Positions 1 to 9,779 of a DNA stretch of 64,000 nt are shown one piece after another. Made by a program: the position numbers and the translations under genes. Where the stretch lies: contig CM066987.1 in NCBI GenBank assembly GCA_033977485.1, positions 52,974,533 through 53,038,532 on the forward strand, in the 5' to 3' direction. The DNA is from Hydrangea macrophylla. Its lineage: Eukaryota > Streptophyta > Magnoliopsida > Cornales > Hydrangeaceae. Positions within the stretch are counted from its first letter, which is position 1. Every line of letters starts with the position of its first letter. The notes beneath the pieces are model-generated. The model saw only the letters and a list, made by a program, of their open reading frames with translations, did not search any database and was not told the origin of the DNA.

Positions 1-463
1 TTTCATAAGCTGACGGCGTTCATGTCACTGGACATTCCCATGTCCAACTTTTCCAGATGAAGAATACATAAGTTGTGATGCTGGTCAGGGGGAGTACGAG
101 GAGGAAGAATACACCGAGGAGGATTATGGCTACTCTAGTTAGAGAGAAGACTAGTGGTTGAAATCTTGTAAATGTTTTTGGCTGTAACCTCTATCAAAGG
201 ACTTTATCTGTCTTTTGTAATAGTTTTGTAAGGCCCTAGTGCCATAAGACAATAATGTATCCTTGGGTTGAAATAGTTGAACTAGTATCACCGTTTCCTT
301 TGTAGTATAACCATGTATGTTAAGGTTGGCCTTATTCTATGTTAGTCATGTTGTTTCATTATTGATGAGTCATGGATAATTCGGTGATTCAACCAGTCAC
401 GTGCCTAAGGGTCTAAGATGGAAATTTAATTTTTTCCTATTTTGGCTACGACGGGGTGTGACA
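1..463 (+). repeat. 5' LTR (3' portion) of Tekay-like Ty3/gypsy element 1
   Basis: Positions 1-463 match 3481-3943 nearly base for base, so they are the two LTR copies of one element; the start of this copy lies left of the window. The copy ends in ...GGGGTGTGACA and is followed 8 bp later by a tRNA-Met type primer-binding site. It contains a stem-loop at 28-47 and a small acidic reading frame (see 14-142). The end motif (CACGTG, a purine/pyrimidine fold, then GGGG.GTGACA) is shared with the LTRs ending at 7958 and 18226. Confidence 0.88.
14..142 (+). other. Small acidic reading frame in LTR (no ATG)
   Basis: Open frame of 42 codons after a TGA at 11-13, ending at TAG 140-142. It is rich in Glu, Asp and Tyr and ends with residues EEDYGYSS. 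The same frame and ending recur in the LTRs at 6879-7025 (…DHYGFAS-stop) and 17490-17579 (…EEGYGFAS-stop). There is no in-frame ATG in this copy. Whether it is translated is unknown; the similarity could be plain LTR homology. Confidence 0.45.
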
Positions 464-471
464 GGGATTTT

Positions 472-484
472 TGGTATCAAAGCC
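472..484 (+). promoter_or_regulatory. Primer-binding site, tRNA-Met type
   Basis: TGGTATCAAAGCC lies 8 bp after the LTR end. It differs by one base from the usual TGGTATCAGAGC, complementary to the 3' end of initiator tRNA-Met, the usual primer of chromoviral plant gypsy elements. Confidence 0.85.
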
Positions 485-980
485 TTAGGTTAAGACGTGT
501 ACATCGATTGTCGTACACACTTAACCTATAAACCATTAGACCTTTTTCCATCCATGAAGATATTAACCTTATGATATTTTTGTGATTAGAATAGCACCTT
601 ATTACGTCCCGGATGGATATGGAGGACTTTTGGGATAGGATCCCCAGGATTTAGAACTCTTCTTGTATTAGGGCTAGTAGCCCATCTTTTGTGCATATAA
701 TATGTACCCAAGCCTGTAACACGTGTTAGTAATAGCGTGTACGCCTTTCCATGTAAATGTTTTTGTACTATTCCCACTATGTAAATATTTGAAGTTGTTA
801 ATGAAGACTTGTTTTTCTTTATATGATGCTCTACATGACGAAGTGTATACTTGATGTGTTATGTACTTATATTAGCATTATTTATTTACGCATTTTTTCG
901 TTTGTATATCCTATCACCATGGTTAGGACTAGTGAATAATCGACAGATATTCATGTAGGTACATATGCACACAAAGCACA

Positions 981-2317
981 ATGGCGGGCAAACCGAGAAG
1001 AAATTGCAATGGAGGACCACCAAATCCCCTTCCCGAAGGAATAGATCCTATTGGAATCTTTGGCACATTTCTACAGCATCTGGACCATATAGGAAATAAA
1101 CACGGCAACAGCAACAATAATGACAACCGCCCTAGACCACCAACCCAGACTAGAGACAGATTACTTGAAGGATTTAGAGCTTTACGCCCCGATAGGTTTG
1201 ATGGCACAAATGAATCTTGGCGAGCAGAGCAATGACTGAGGGATATGGATTGTATTTTTGAATCAATAGAGTGCTCTGAAATAGATGAGCGTCATTTCGC
1301 TACTTTCCAAGCTCACTTATGTGGCGACTGATTAGTGGGAAGCCGAGAGGGCAACCATCAAAGTAGAAGCTTCAAGAAGGATTACCTGGAGCACCTTCAG
1401 GGAGAAGTTTCTGGAAAAGTACTTTCCCGATGATGAAAAGGACCAGAGAGAAGGAATTTCTCAAGTTAGCTCAAGGAAATAGGACTGTGAAATACTCCCT
1501 CCGTCCCATTTTATGTGTCCCCCTTTCCTTTTTGGTATGTCCCAAAATGTTGTCCACTTTCTTAAATTAGTATGCAAATTTTACTTAGTTTCCCAAACTA
1601 CCCTTCCTTGCAATTAACACCAAAACAAAACAAAACAAAAAACAAAGTGCAATGATTATGGGCAATTATGGAAAGTAGGTGTAGATTCTTTTTGTCCCCT
1701 TAAATAGTTGGATTTCCAAAAAGGGACACATAAAATGGGACGGAGGGAGTATTACACAACACAATTTGAACGCTTGTCCCGCTTCGCCCCTTACATGGTT
1801 GAGACTCCTCAAAAGAAAATCAAGAAGTTTCACCAAGTACTCAATCCGCACTTTCGACATCTGATATTGGGACACTTGAATCAAGCATTTGAGGCATTGG
1901 TCAGGTTGGCAGCAAGATAAGAAACAGATGGCTATCAGGGCCCAAGGCAGATGGTTCACCGACCACCCCTGCTCAGGAATGAACCAAGAGGAAGACCTCC
2001 AACCTATTTTCAAGGAAACAAACGCCCATGGAATAGTGGTAAGAAATCAACACCCACCTTTCCCCGAGATAAGCAAGCAGCACCTCCCGTACCACAAGTA
2101 CCAACCATAACCACCGGAAACAACAAGGTTGGATGTTTCAATTATGGGATCCCTAAACATATGGCACGAGACTGCACTGCCCCCATGACCAATAATCGAG
2201 CTATTGTTGTCTGCTATAACTGTGGCAAAAGAGGGCACATGAGCAAAGACTGCAAGGCACTGATAGGAAACTACCATGGGCCTACTACTCAAGATCAAGC
2301 TGGTAAGGCCTAACTTA
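981..2317 (+). pseudogene. Gag remnant of element 1, split by a MITE
   Basis: The frame opens with ATG 981 (MAGKPRRN...) and carries typical gypsy Gag text, including a PDRFDG motif, then has a stop at 1233-1235 and frameshifts in the capsid part. A 255-bp MITE interrupts it at 1493; Gag text resumes straight after the MITE with FERLSRFAPYMVETPQKK. Two CCHC zinc knuckles follow: the first is damaged (a Cys replaced by Tyr), the second is intact at 2212-2253 (CYNCGKRGHMSKDC). Gag packages element RNA in virus-like particles; this copy cannot encode a full protein. Confidence 0.85.
1495..1749. mobile_element. Stowaway-like MITE (Tc1/mariner), inserted in gag
   Basis: 255 bp bounded by inverted repeats beginning CTCCCTCCGTCCCATTTTA and ending with its near-perfect reverse complement, flanked by TA at 1493-1494 and 1750-1751. 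This terminal motif and a TA target site define plant Stowaway MITEs. No coding capacity. Gag coding text resumes in step on both sides. Confidence 0.95.
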
Positions 2318-2329
2318 ATGCTATCATAT

Positions 2330-2787
2330 CCGAGGCGGTCGGCTGTGATGAAAAGGAACATCAAAACTTGGAAGGTACACTCTCATTACATGCTAGTCAA
2401 GTTAAAGTGCTTTTTGATACTAGTGCTACAAATTCATTTATTGCCATTGAGTTTGTACGACGAATGGGCTTAGTACCCCAAGCACTCGAGGTAGCTCTAA
2501 ATGTAGTATCACCCTTGGGAGTGACCGTAAAACTAGTGTACAAGGACTGCACTTTGACATTGGAGGATAGGAACCTACTCGCAGACTTAATTATCCTGTC
2601 AATGAAGGAATTCAATGTGATCTTAGGATTTGACTGGCTTACTAAGTATTCTGCGAAGTTAGAATGTGCTAGTAAGTCAATCACGTTTTCAGCACCAGGT
2701 AGTCCACCCTGCAATTTTTAATGCAACCCTACTAGTGATGCCTTTCTTACAAGTCGCTTAGTTGGAAACCACAAGCTCAGAGCTAGG
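2330..2787 (+). pseudogene. Retropepsin-like protease remnant of element 1
   Basis: Open from about 2368 to 2721 (117 aa). The active-site triad region reads FDTSATNSF where the family normally has DTGASNSF, so the catalytic Gly is Ser, and a second motif VILGFDWL is present. It aligns along its length with the protease at 9262-9617 of the second Tekay element, and non-coding similarity runs on to about 2787. The match then stops abruptly inside LTR-like sequence: reverse transcriptase, RNase H, integrase and the start of the 3' LTR are deleted. Confidence 0.85.
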
Positions 2788-2818
2788 ACTTCGTGTCAGG
2801 CTTATTCAATAGGTTGAG

Positions 2819-3230
2819 TTAGAACACTTCGACTCTTTGTGATGAAGTGAAGGTTGGGTTAAACACTTTGATTTTTTGTGATGAAGTAAAGGTTAGTATG
2901 AACACTTCGGTTCTTTGTGACAAAGTGAAGGTCAAGTTAGAACACTTTGGTTCTTCGTGATGAAGTGAAGGGTAGTAGAACACTTCGGTTCTTCGTGACA
3001 AAGTGAAGGTTTGTATGAACACTTCTATTCTTCGTAACGAAGTGAAGGTTGAGTTAGAACACTTCAGTTCTTCGTGACAAAGTGAAGGTTAGTGTGAACA
3101 CTTCGGTTCTTCGTGACGAAGTGAACGTCGAGTTAGAACACTTCGATTCTTCATGACGAAGTGAAGGGTAGTGGAACACTTTGGTTCTTTGTGATGAAGT
3201 GAAGGTTGGGTTGAACACTTTGGTTCTTCA
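2819..3230 (+). repeat. Tandem array of about 38-40 bp units with a CACTTCG/CGAAGTG stem
   Basis: About ten imperfect units of the form aACACTTCGgttcttcgtgaCGAAGTGaaggt. Each unit is an inverted repeat (7-bp arms, about 11-bp loop), so the array can form a row of short hairpins. Many differences between units are C/T changes at CpG. It lies upstream of the TATA box at 3443. Confidence 0.9.
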
Positions 3231-3442
3231 TGGTTAGATGCTTTATTGTTGAGAGTTGGGATTCTGTGTCAGTCTCCTGTAGTAGGATGTGGTAGTGCTG
3301 TCGGGATGTTGAGGCTAGTAGTGTTGACCGTATTCTTTTCGAATACCTGAACGGGCAAGTTAGTAGATTTGGTTCGATGGTGAGAATGTGTGATTCCTTA
3401 AAAGACGTAATAAAAGCAGTGAACGTATCTTATTGTGTGTGG

Positions 3443-3450
3443 CTATATAA
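3443..3450 (+). promoter_or_regulatory. Putative LTR TATA box
   Basis: CTATATAA about 215 bp after the hairpin array and upstream of the part shared with the 5' LTR. Position suits the LTR promoter. Confidence 0.5.
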
Positions 3451-3943
3451 TTTCCATTTAATTTAGTTTTCTATCTTGCCTTTCATAAGCTGACGGCATT
3501 CATGTCGTTGGATATTCCCATGTCCAGCTTTTCCAAATAAAGATTACGCAGGTTGTGATGTTGGTCAAGAGGAGTACGAGGAGGAAGAATACACTGAGGA
3601 GGATTATGGCTACGCTAGTTGGAGAGAAGACTATTGGTTGAAATCTTGTAAATATTTTTGGTTGTAACCTCTATCAAAGGACTTTATCTATCTTTTGCAA
3701 TAGTTTTGTAAGGCCCTAGTGCCATAAGACAATGATGTATCCTTGGGTTGTAATAGTTGAACTAGTTCCATCGTTTCTTTTGTAATATAACCTTGTATGT
3801 TTAGGTTGGCCTTATTCTATGTTAGTCATGTTGTTTCATTATTGATGAGTTATATACAATTCGGTGATTCAACCAGTCACATGCTTAAGGGTCCAAGATG
3901 GAAATTTAATTTTTTCCTATTTTGGCTACGCCGGGGCGTGACA

Positions 3944-4297
3944 TTGTGGAACTTAGTGTTCTACTTCTCCTTTAAACTAATGGATTTTATTTTCTTGTTG
4001 AATTAGTCTAAGTAGTTTACCTTTTTTTCCTTCCTTATGGGTTCGACTTGGATTTATCCAGTATTACTTAATCTATCGTTTACAATTGAACGAAGCATAC
4101 AAGAGCACACACATTTTAAGTCATGTCACACGACAATAAAATTGAACACTAAATTTAAATAACGGTAGTTATTACTTTTTGGTATCTCTATCTTTACCAC
4201 TTCTTTATTTGTATATCTCTCTCTCTAACTTTTATTCATTTCTTCTTAATCTTAAAATAGACTTTTAGAGTGAGCGCACACATTTTAAGCCGTATCA
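3944..4297 (+). repeat. 3' end of an Athila-like LTR (interrupted by element 1)
   Basis: AT-rich sequence with two copies of GCACACACATTTTAAG (near 4106 and 4275). It ends ...CGTATCA just before a degenerate tRNA-Asp primer site, so it is the end of a 5' LTR whose beginning is missing. Confidence 0.55.
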
Positions 4298-4303
4298 AGT
4301 TTT

Positions 4304-4321
4304 TGGCACTGTTGTCGGGGA
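4304..4321 (+). promoter_or_regulatory. Degenerate primer-binding site, tRNA-Asp type
   Basis: TGGCACTGTTGTCGGGGA differs from the Athila-type site TGGCGCCGTTGCCGGGGA only by G-to-A or C-to-T changes, as expected from decay of methylated CpG. The intact form of the same site is at 57056-57074. Confidence 0.75.
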
Positions 4322-4538
4322 AGGTGACTAGCTTTACTCTTAGATTACCTCGTTCTATTCTTCATCTCTCTCAATTTTTCTTTTTCTTTTTCTTTTCATT
4401 CTTTAGTTTAAGATCTTGTTAGGAATTTCTCTTTTATGTTCAACAACTCCATCGCGGCTATAATCGCAAATCCATGTTTTTTCATCTGATTCTTCTAGTT
4501 CAGTTAATCCTGAAGCTACTCCATCAAGTTCTACCACA

Positions 4539-4942
4539 ATGTCTAACGACGAGAGAAGTGAACATGGAGAGATTAGGGTTTCACCAATAGATGATGGGTT
4601 GCATCCTTTATGCGAACTAATGCAACCTCAACACACAGCTACACCTTCATGCATTCTCATTCCTCCACATACAGGCGAATTCCAATTTCAAAATGGAATG
4701 ATTCAATTACTTTCTACCTTCCATGGATTAGAAAGCGAGAAGGCATATCTACACGTTAAGGACTTTGAGGATGCTTGTAATACATTCACCCAAAATTATC
4801 CTATGGATGTAATCCGCTTGAAGCTTTTTCCCTTCACCTTGAAGGATAAAGCAAAAGTATGGCTACAAACTCTAAAACCCAATTCAATATTTATTTTACA
4901 TGCAACAAACACAGCTTTCTTAAAGAAGATTTTCCCTATATG
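4539..4942 (+). pseudogene. Athila-like Gag fragment, cut by the Tekay insertion
   Basis: ATG 4539 opens a frame of about 135 codons. Residues 60-125 read like the capsid domain of Athila Gag (FHGLESEKAYLHVKDFEDAC, LKLFPFTLKDKAKVWLQTLK, then TAFLKKIFPI), parallel to residues 141-214 of the intact Gag encoded at 53978-56587. The match stops at 4942, where another element's LTR begins; the rest of the protein is not found in the window. Confidence 0.85.
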
Positions 4943-5118
4943 TGTAACACCTGTATTTTCCTATCTGTAATTCTTGAATTTTTGTATTTTCTATTTGTAA
5001 TACTCTCGATTATATATAATAAGACCTATTTTTCTCATTCCTTATGGTTCAATATGATTTATGTGTGTTTGGGTTTTTGCTTGAGGTCTTGGGAAAACAT
5101 TCCTTAGAAAGTAAATCC

Positions 5119-5147
5119 GAGCGTTCGAGAACTTGGAGCGCTCGAGC
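5119..5147 (+). repeat. GAGCGCTCGAGC palindrome cluster, first
   Basis: Two copies of the motif (gagcgttcgag and gagcgctcgagc) end 46 bp upstream of the TATA box at 5193. Related copies occur at 5808-5848 in the same LTR and at 12786-12821 in the 3' LTR. Confidence 0.8.
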
Positions 5148-5192
5148 TTGTTAATAGGTAAAATGACTATTTTACCCTTGGGTCTTGAAAAA

Positions 5193-5200
5193 CTATAAAA
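5193..5200 (+). promoter_or_regulatory. Putative LTR TATA box
   Basis: CTATAAAA, conserved in the 3' LTR as TATAAATT at 12871, in both copies about 50 bp after the palindromes. Likely the Pol II promoter of the element. Confidence 0.55.
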
Positions 5201-6331
5201 AAAAACATACCATTTTACAGCATTTGTGCGTCTTTAACTCTGTTTTAAATAAAAAGCTTGTTAGAGAGAGATTTGTGAGAAATCTTCATAAACTTTGCAA
5301 TTTCACCTTGCATGTCCACAAAATCCATCATCTACACTCTCATTTGCACATATGCGCATCCATTTCACTGCATCAAAGTTCAGGGAGCTGAAGATTTTGA
5401 AGGATCAAGAAGAGTGAGAAGAGTTCTAGTTTGGAAGCTTAAATGACGTTGAATTGGAGATCACAGTACAAGCTTTCTCAACACATTCTACACTTTATCA
5501 TCATCTTTTCACAATTCAAGCTTGAGTGAGTATTTATTCTCACTAAGAAACCTATAAAAGTAATCTTTACAACCATGCATGTGATCCATTGTAGTTATAG
5601 TTCTTGTATGAGATATAAAACTAAGAATCAAGTCAATTCTTAGTAAATTAGTAACTTTGATCATCATCCAAACATGTCCTAAGCTTGTTTGAGTATAGAT
5701 GCCTTTAGATATGGTTTGTAGAAGTTTTCATGACTTGTATATGACTTTAGAACCTATTTACGAACTTGCATGTAAGTCTAAACTTAGAATCTGTTTTCCG
5801 TCAAGGTCGAGCGCTCGAGCTAGGCTGGAGCGCTCGCACCCTAAGCGCTAAAGTTCAGTAGTTTTTGTTATGTCACTTGTTTGATCTGATTTGATTAGAT
5901 TTCTAAGTGTCTTATGTACGAACCTGAGATACTTAATCCATGAATTAGTACTCGCATATCCACTTATCATACTGACACTTAAGACTATATGTTAATTGAT
6001 GATCTATGCTTATATGGGCATCTTATATGTCCAACTAGATGTTTAGAGATCAGTCCTTGAACTCATAAAACATGACGACGACTTTCATTTTTACGATAAC
6101 TCTGGTAATGGGAATAAGACAGTGGTAATAAGATCGGAACTTCTTAACAATCACATACTCTATCAAGTTTTGCTACGTGCATTGACACTTGTACTTTGGT
6201 CTATCTTTTGATGAGTAAGTATTGGGACCGTGTCGCTGAATGTCATCGATTCGGTTGATGTTGATGTCTCTTTGTATGAGTCTGTATTGGAATTGAAGAA
6301 GCGAATCGTGACTAGACATTAGTGATATAGT

Positions 6332-6565
6332 CGGTTGTTAAGGCTCGATACTATCTTGATGCGCCGATGGCGATCAAGCTGCTATTGTAGCACATATAGT
6401 ATACTAATCACTCGACTGTTAAAGCATGTTAGGATAGGTCTTTGACCTTGAATATCTTGGTCGAGTCGGCTGTTAAGGCATGATACTATCTTGATGCGTC
6501 GAGGACGATCAAGCGGCTGTTGTAGCACGTATAGTATACTCATCAAGCAGCCGTTGTGGCATGCA
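6332..6565 (+). repeat. Direct repeat within the LTR, period about 134 bp
   Basis: The stretch from 6332 (TCGGTTGTTAAGGCTCGATA...) recurs at 6466 (TCGGCTGTTAAGGCATGATA...), including a shared GTAGCACRTATAGTATACT. A third partial copy is seen near 6545-6565. Confidence 0.8.
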
Positions 6566-6769
6566 TATTCTAAACCAACGGCTTACACTAGGATTGCAAG
6601 AAGGTGAGATGGTTGAGTTTGAAATCGGGGAATGAGTACGTTGTTGTCCTACCTTTTCTATTGTGAGTCTTGATGAAGGTTTTAAGTACTTTTCCTATTA
6701 TAATTTCCTTTGATCAGAATTCTTGACTTCTCATAATGACGTAAATAAGTCGACTCATGAATAATAAAC

Positions 6770-7957
6770 TTAATTGCTCATTTAATTATTTCTAACAGAG
6801 CTTCGTGAGACTTTATACTAACTCAGCTTATATTCAAGCTGACTGTGTTTTATACCGCTGGACCTTCCACGTCTAGCTATGCCAGATTTAGTAGGTGGCT
6901 CACAGCCTGAGAAAAACTACGGTAACAATGGTTACTCCGCTGAAGGCTTTGTTGATAAGGGTACTACAAGGAAGGCTATTCTGGAAGAAGACTTTTATGG
7001 GGACCATTACGGCTTCGCTAGTTGAAGATTGCCTTCTAGTGTTCTTATCTTTCATGTTTTGATGAAATAAATTAGTTGATCCTGGAGATTAGTGACAAGT
7101 GTTGTCATAAGACTTATGATGTATAATTATGTTTTTCTTTTGAGTATTGGATCTATAATATAACTACTATCTTATGGCTTTTTAATGTTTATATAGTACC
7201 GCTGCGTTGAACTAGTTACCTACCATTATTATTGCATTTCTTATTATCATTTTTGTTAAGGATAGTTGAGCGACATCCATCCAGTCACGTGTCTACGGAA
7301 CCATAAAGGAAAATTTTTATTTTTCCTATTTTTGGCTTACTTCGGGGCATGACCGGGATTTTATTTTCCCTTAATTGCTGATTTAACTATTTCTAACGGA
7401 GCTTCGTGAGACTTTATACTCACTCAGCTTATATTCAAGTTGACTATGTTTTATACTACTAGACCTTCCACGTCTAGCTATGCTAGATTTAGTATGTGGC
7501 TCACAGCCCGAGAGCAACTACGGTGATGATGGTTACTCCGCTGAAGGCTTTGTTGATTAGGGTACTACGAGGAAGGCTATTCTGGAAGAAGACTTTTATG
7601 AGGACCATTACTGCTTCACTAGTTGAAGATTGCCTTCTAGTGTTCTTCTTATCTTTCGTGTTTTGATGAAATAAATTAGTCGATCCTGGATATTAGTGAC
7701 AAGTGTTGTCACAAGACTTATGATGTATAATTATGTTTTTCTTTTGAGTATTGGATCTATAATATAACTACTATCTTATGACTGTTTAATGTTTATATAG
7801 TACCGCTGCGTTGAACTAGTTACCTACTATTATTATTGCATTTCTTATTATCATTTTTGTTCAGGATAGTTGAGAGACATCCAACCAGTCACGTGTCTAT
7901 GGAACCATAAAGGAAAATTTTTATTTTCCCTATTTTTGGCTTACTTCAGGGCATGAC
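6770..7957 (+). repeat. 601-bp tandem duplication at the LTR 3' end
   Basis: Unit 1 (6770-7370) and unit 2 (7371-7957) align along their whole length. Both contain the paired stem-loops, the small acidic frame, and the LTR-terminal motif GGGGCATGACCGGGATTTT. Unit 1 therefore contains a copy of the LTR/leader boundary, so the duplication reached past the original LTR end. Confidence 0.9.
6879..7025 (+). CDS. Small acidic ORF in LTR (48 aa)
   Basis: ATG 6879 to TGA 7023-7025. The peptide begins MPDLVGGSQPEKNYG and ends EEDFYGDHYGFAS. It shares PDLV and the YGFAS-stop ending with the 29-aa frame at 17490-17579, and the ending with the frame at 14-142. The copy in the second duplication unit (from about 7480) has an in-frame TAG. 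No family is recognised. Translation is unproven, and the homology may simply reflect common LTR descent. Confidence 0.35.
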   Translation: MPDLVGGSQPEKNYGNNGYSAEGFVDKGTTRKAILEEDFYGDHYGFAS

Positions 7958-7963
7958 CGGGAT

Positions 7964-7975
7964 TTTTATCAGAGC
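7964..7975 (+). promoter_or_regulatory. Primer-binding site, tRNA-Met type (degenerate)
   Basis: TTTTATCAGAGC, two changes from TGGTATCAGAGC, a few bases after the LTR end. Confidence 0.75.
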
Positions 7976-8286
7976 TATAGGTTTAGACTCGTTCATCAAT
8001 TGTCCTACACATTTATATTTGTACACTAAGATTCCTTACACTAATACTGACTATAAGATAGTTTCGTTTTCAGGTCAGCATGGATCCAATTTTCGTTGAG
8101 GATGCATTTGGAGGATATTTCTTATTTTCCGATCACCTACATCTTGCTAATCAGGATCTACACTTCCAGAGGGTCAGGTGCATAACATCTTATTGAGGAT
8201 GACTTTTTGAGAGCTATACACATTGATAGAGGGTACGCGTTGAGGCTCCACACCGAGTACTTACTGTCTTACGAGTCGATCGAGAG

Positions 8287-8886
8287 ATGGAGGCTATATT
8301 ACGAGATATTCTGCATTATCAGGAGATTCTTGCTCGAGTCGCACATATGCCACCTGCTCATGTAGCTCAGTCGCCATCACCAATACAACCAGCACCTCCA
8401 GCACAAGTTGTCCCAGAGCTAGAGCAGGATGATGATGATGATGATGTTGATGCCAACCCTATGGAGGAGGGTGACGATGGAGGCTATGTAGGAGGTGACG
8501 ACGATGATGATGTGGAGCCCGATGATCTTGCTAAGGATGATATGGAGGGAGACCTCGAGGATGGAATTGAACCAAAGTTTATTCCAGAGGATGACCCGGA
8601 GGTGGGTGTAGAGGATGATGATATTGAGGAGGAGCAGGCCGAGGAGGACCTTGATGACGAGCATGAGGAGATCATTCTTGCAACACCAACACACCCCATT
8701 CAGCCTGTAGCGCAGTCGGATCCATTGCAAGGAGATACAGCTTGGGTAGAGGAGTTGGGCAATCACTTTGATGGCCTTACGGTTGACGAGCTTGACCTCT
8801 GGTTGGATTGGGTGCCACTAGAGGAGATTGATCTTCCAGAGGATGATGTTCCACCTATTTCATCGGATAAGGAGGAGGACTTCTGA
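8287..8886 (+). CDS. Acidic 199-aa ORF in the gag position of element 2
   Basis: ATG 8287 to TGA. Residues 1-20 (MEAILRDILHYQEILARVAH) look helical. A Pro-rich stretch follows, then about 90 residues dominated by Asp/Glu with scattered Gly and Pro, and a C-terminal part with VDELDLWLDWVPLEEIDLPE. No capsid motif is seen. It sits between the primer site and the zinc-knuckle remnant, where Gag would be expected. The frame upstream (8092-8286) also looks coding but has stops. It is notable for staying open in an element whose pol is full of stops. No function assigned. Confidence 0.55.
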   Translation: MEAILRDILHYQEILARVAHMPPAHVAQSPSPIQPAPPAQVVPELEQDDDDDDVDANPMEEGDDGGYVGGDDDDDVEPDDLAKDDMEGDLEDGIEPKFIPEDDPEVGVEDDDIEEEQAEEDLDDEHEEIILATPTHPIQPVAQSDPLQGDTAWVEELGNHFDGLTVDELDLWLDWVPLEEIDLPEDDVPPISSDKEEDF

Positions 8887-8973
8887 AGTCTCTTCCTAGA
8901 GACTAGTTTTACTGATGATTGCCTTTTATAGGCCACAGGCCATCGCCAACCCAAACAAAGCACCCGCCCCAGC

Positions 8974-9210
8974 ATCACCATGACCATCGTCGACCCAAAC
9001 AAAGCACCCACGACCATCCTTGGTAGATCTTGCTATCTCGGTACTCCGGGGTATTTGGCCAAGGACTGTTATGTACCGAGGACTTTCAACCGGAAGGAAA
9101 TTATATGCTACAACTATGGTGAGATAGGTCATTTGAGCCGAGATTATAAAGCACTCCATCAAGGATACTATGGACTACACCTCAAGGTCAGGCCGCTCAG
9201 ATCCGCTTAA
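8974..9210 (+). pseudogene. Gag C-terminal zinc-knuckle remnant of element 2
   Basis: Two degenerate CCHC knuckles: CYLGTPGYLAKDC and CYNYGEIGHLSRDY (about 9107-9148). In the second, Cys 2 and Cys 4 have become Tyr, each a single G-to-A change. The metal sites are therefore broken. The upstream capsid domain is absent. Confidence 0.75.
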
Positions 9211-9261
9211 ATGCAATCATTCCAGAGGCAGTTGGATTTGATGTCGAGGCTTAGAATCTAG

Positions 9262-9617
9262 AAGGTACACTCACACTCTTCAGTAATAGAGTTAAAGCCT
9301 TAATTGATACTGGTGCATCAAATTCCTTTATTGCGAGTAGAACTATTCAAGATTTGGGTCTAGTACCTCAGAACCTTTCCGTAGCCTTGAATGTCATTTC
9401 CTCGTTGGGAGTATTTGTCAGGTTAGGAAAAGTATGTAGGGACTGCCCTATTAACCTAGAGGATAGGGACCTTCTAGCTGACTTAGTAGTTTTGTCGATA
9501 AGAGAGATCGACATTATCTTAGGAATTGATTGGTTGACCAAGTACCATGCCAATTTAGACTGTGTTAGTAAGTCGATTACCTTCTCATCGTCTGGAAGCC
9601 AACCTTTTAACATTTAG
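9262..9617 (+). pseudogene. Retropepsin-like protease domain of element 2
   Basis: The catalytic motif is intact (LIDTGASNSF, Asp codon near 9306). The flap region and the second motif IILGIDWLTKYHANLDC follow. The frame stays open from at least 9354 to the stop at 9615-9617. Homologous to 2368-2721 of element 1, with the active site preserved here. It would cleave the Gag-Pol polyprotein. Confidence 0.85.
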
Positions 9618-9779
9618 TGTAACCCATCGAGCGATGCATTTCTTACAAATCGCTTAGCAACCATCTAGGGCACAAGTTCAGAGACTTCAGTCGCTGGGAT
9701 TCTAGTGGTACAATAATTCTAGGATGCATTCAGGGATATCTCAGGATTACTACCCAATCAAGAAATAGACTTCTGAATA

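Larger units (their letters stand above)
2790..3943 (+). repeat. 3' LTR of element 1 (5' end deleted)
   Basis: 3481-3943 is the copy of 1-463. Upstream, 2790-3480 has no Gag/Pol similarity and no polypurine tract or TG start, so it is read as the U3 part of the same LTR, fused to the protease by an internal deletion. It contains the hairpin array and a TATA box. Ends ...GGGGCGTGACA at 3943. Confidence 0.75.
4943..7958 (+). repeat. 5' LTR of Tekay-like element 2 (about 3 kb)
   Basis: Starts TGTAACACCTG, identical to the start of the 3' LTR at 12628, and matches it for about 600 bp until that copy is truncated. It ends ...GGGCATGACC before the primer site (terminal CA mutated to CC). The sequence before it is atatg, the probable target duplication. 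It contains GAGCGCTCGAGC palindromes, a TATA box, a 134-bp-period repeat and a 601-bp tandem duplication. Confidence 0.85.

Noticed and set aside
2819..3230. CRISPR-like array
   Set aside because: Units are contiguous hairpin minisatellites without unique spacers, in a plant LTR.
8419..8766. Minus-strand Ser-rich and hydrophobic frames opposite the acidic ORF
   Set aside because: Complement of low-complexity acidic codons; no domain or start context.
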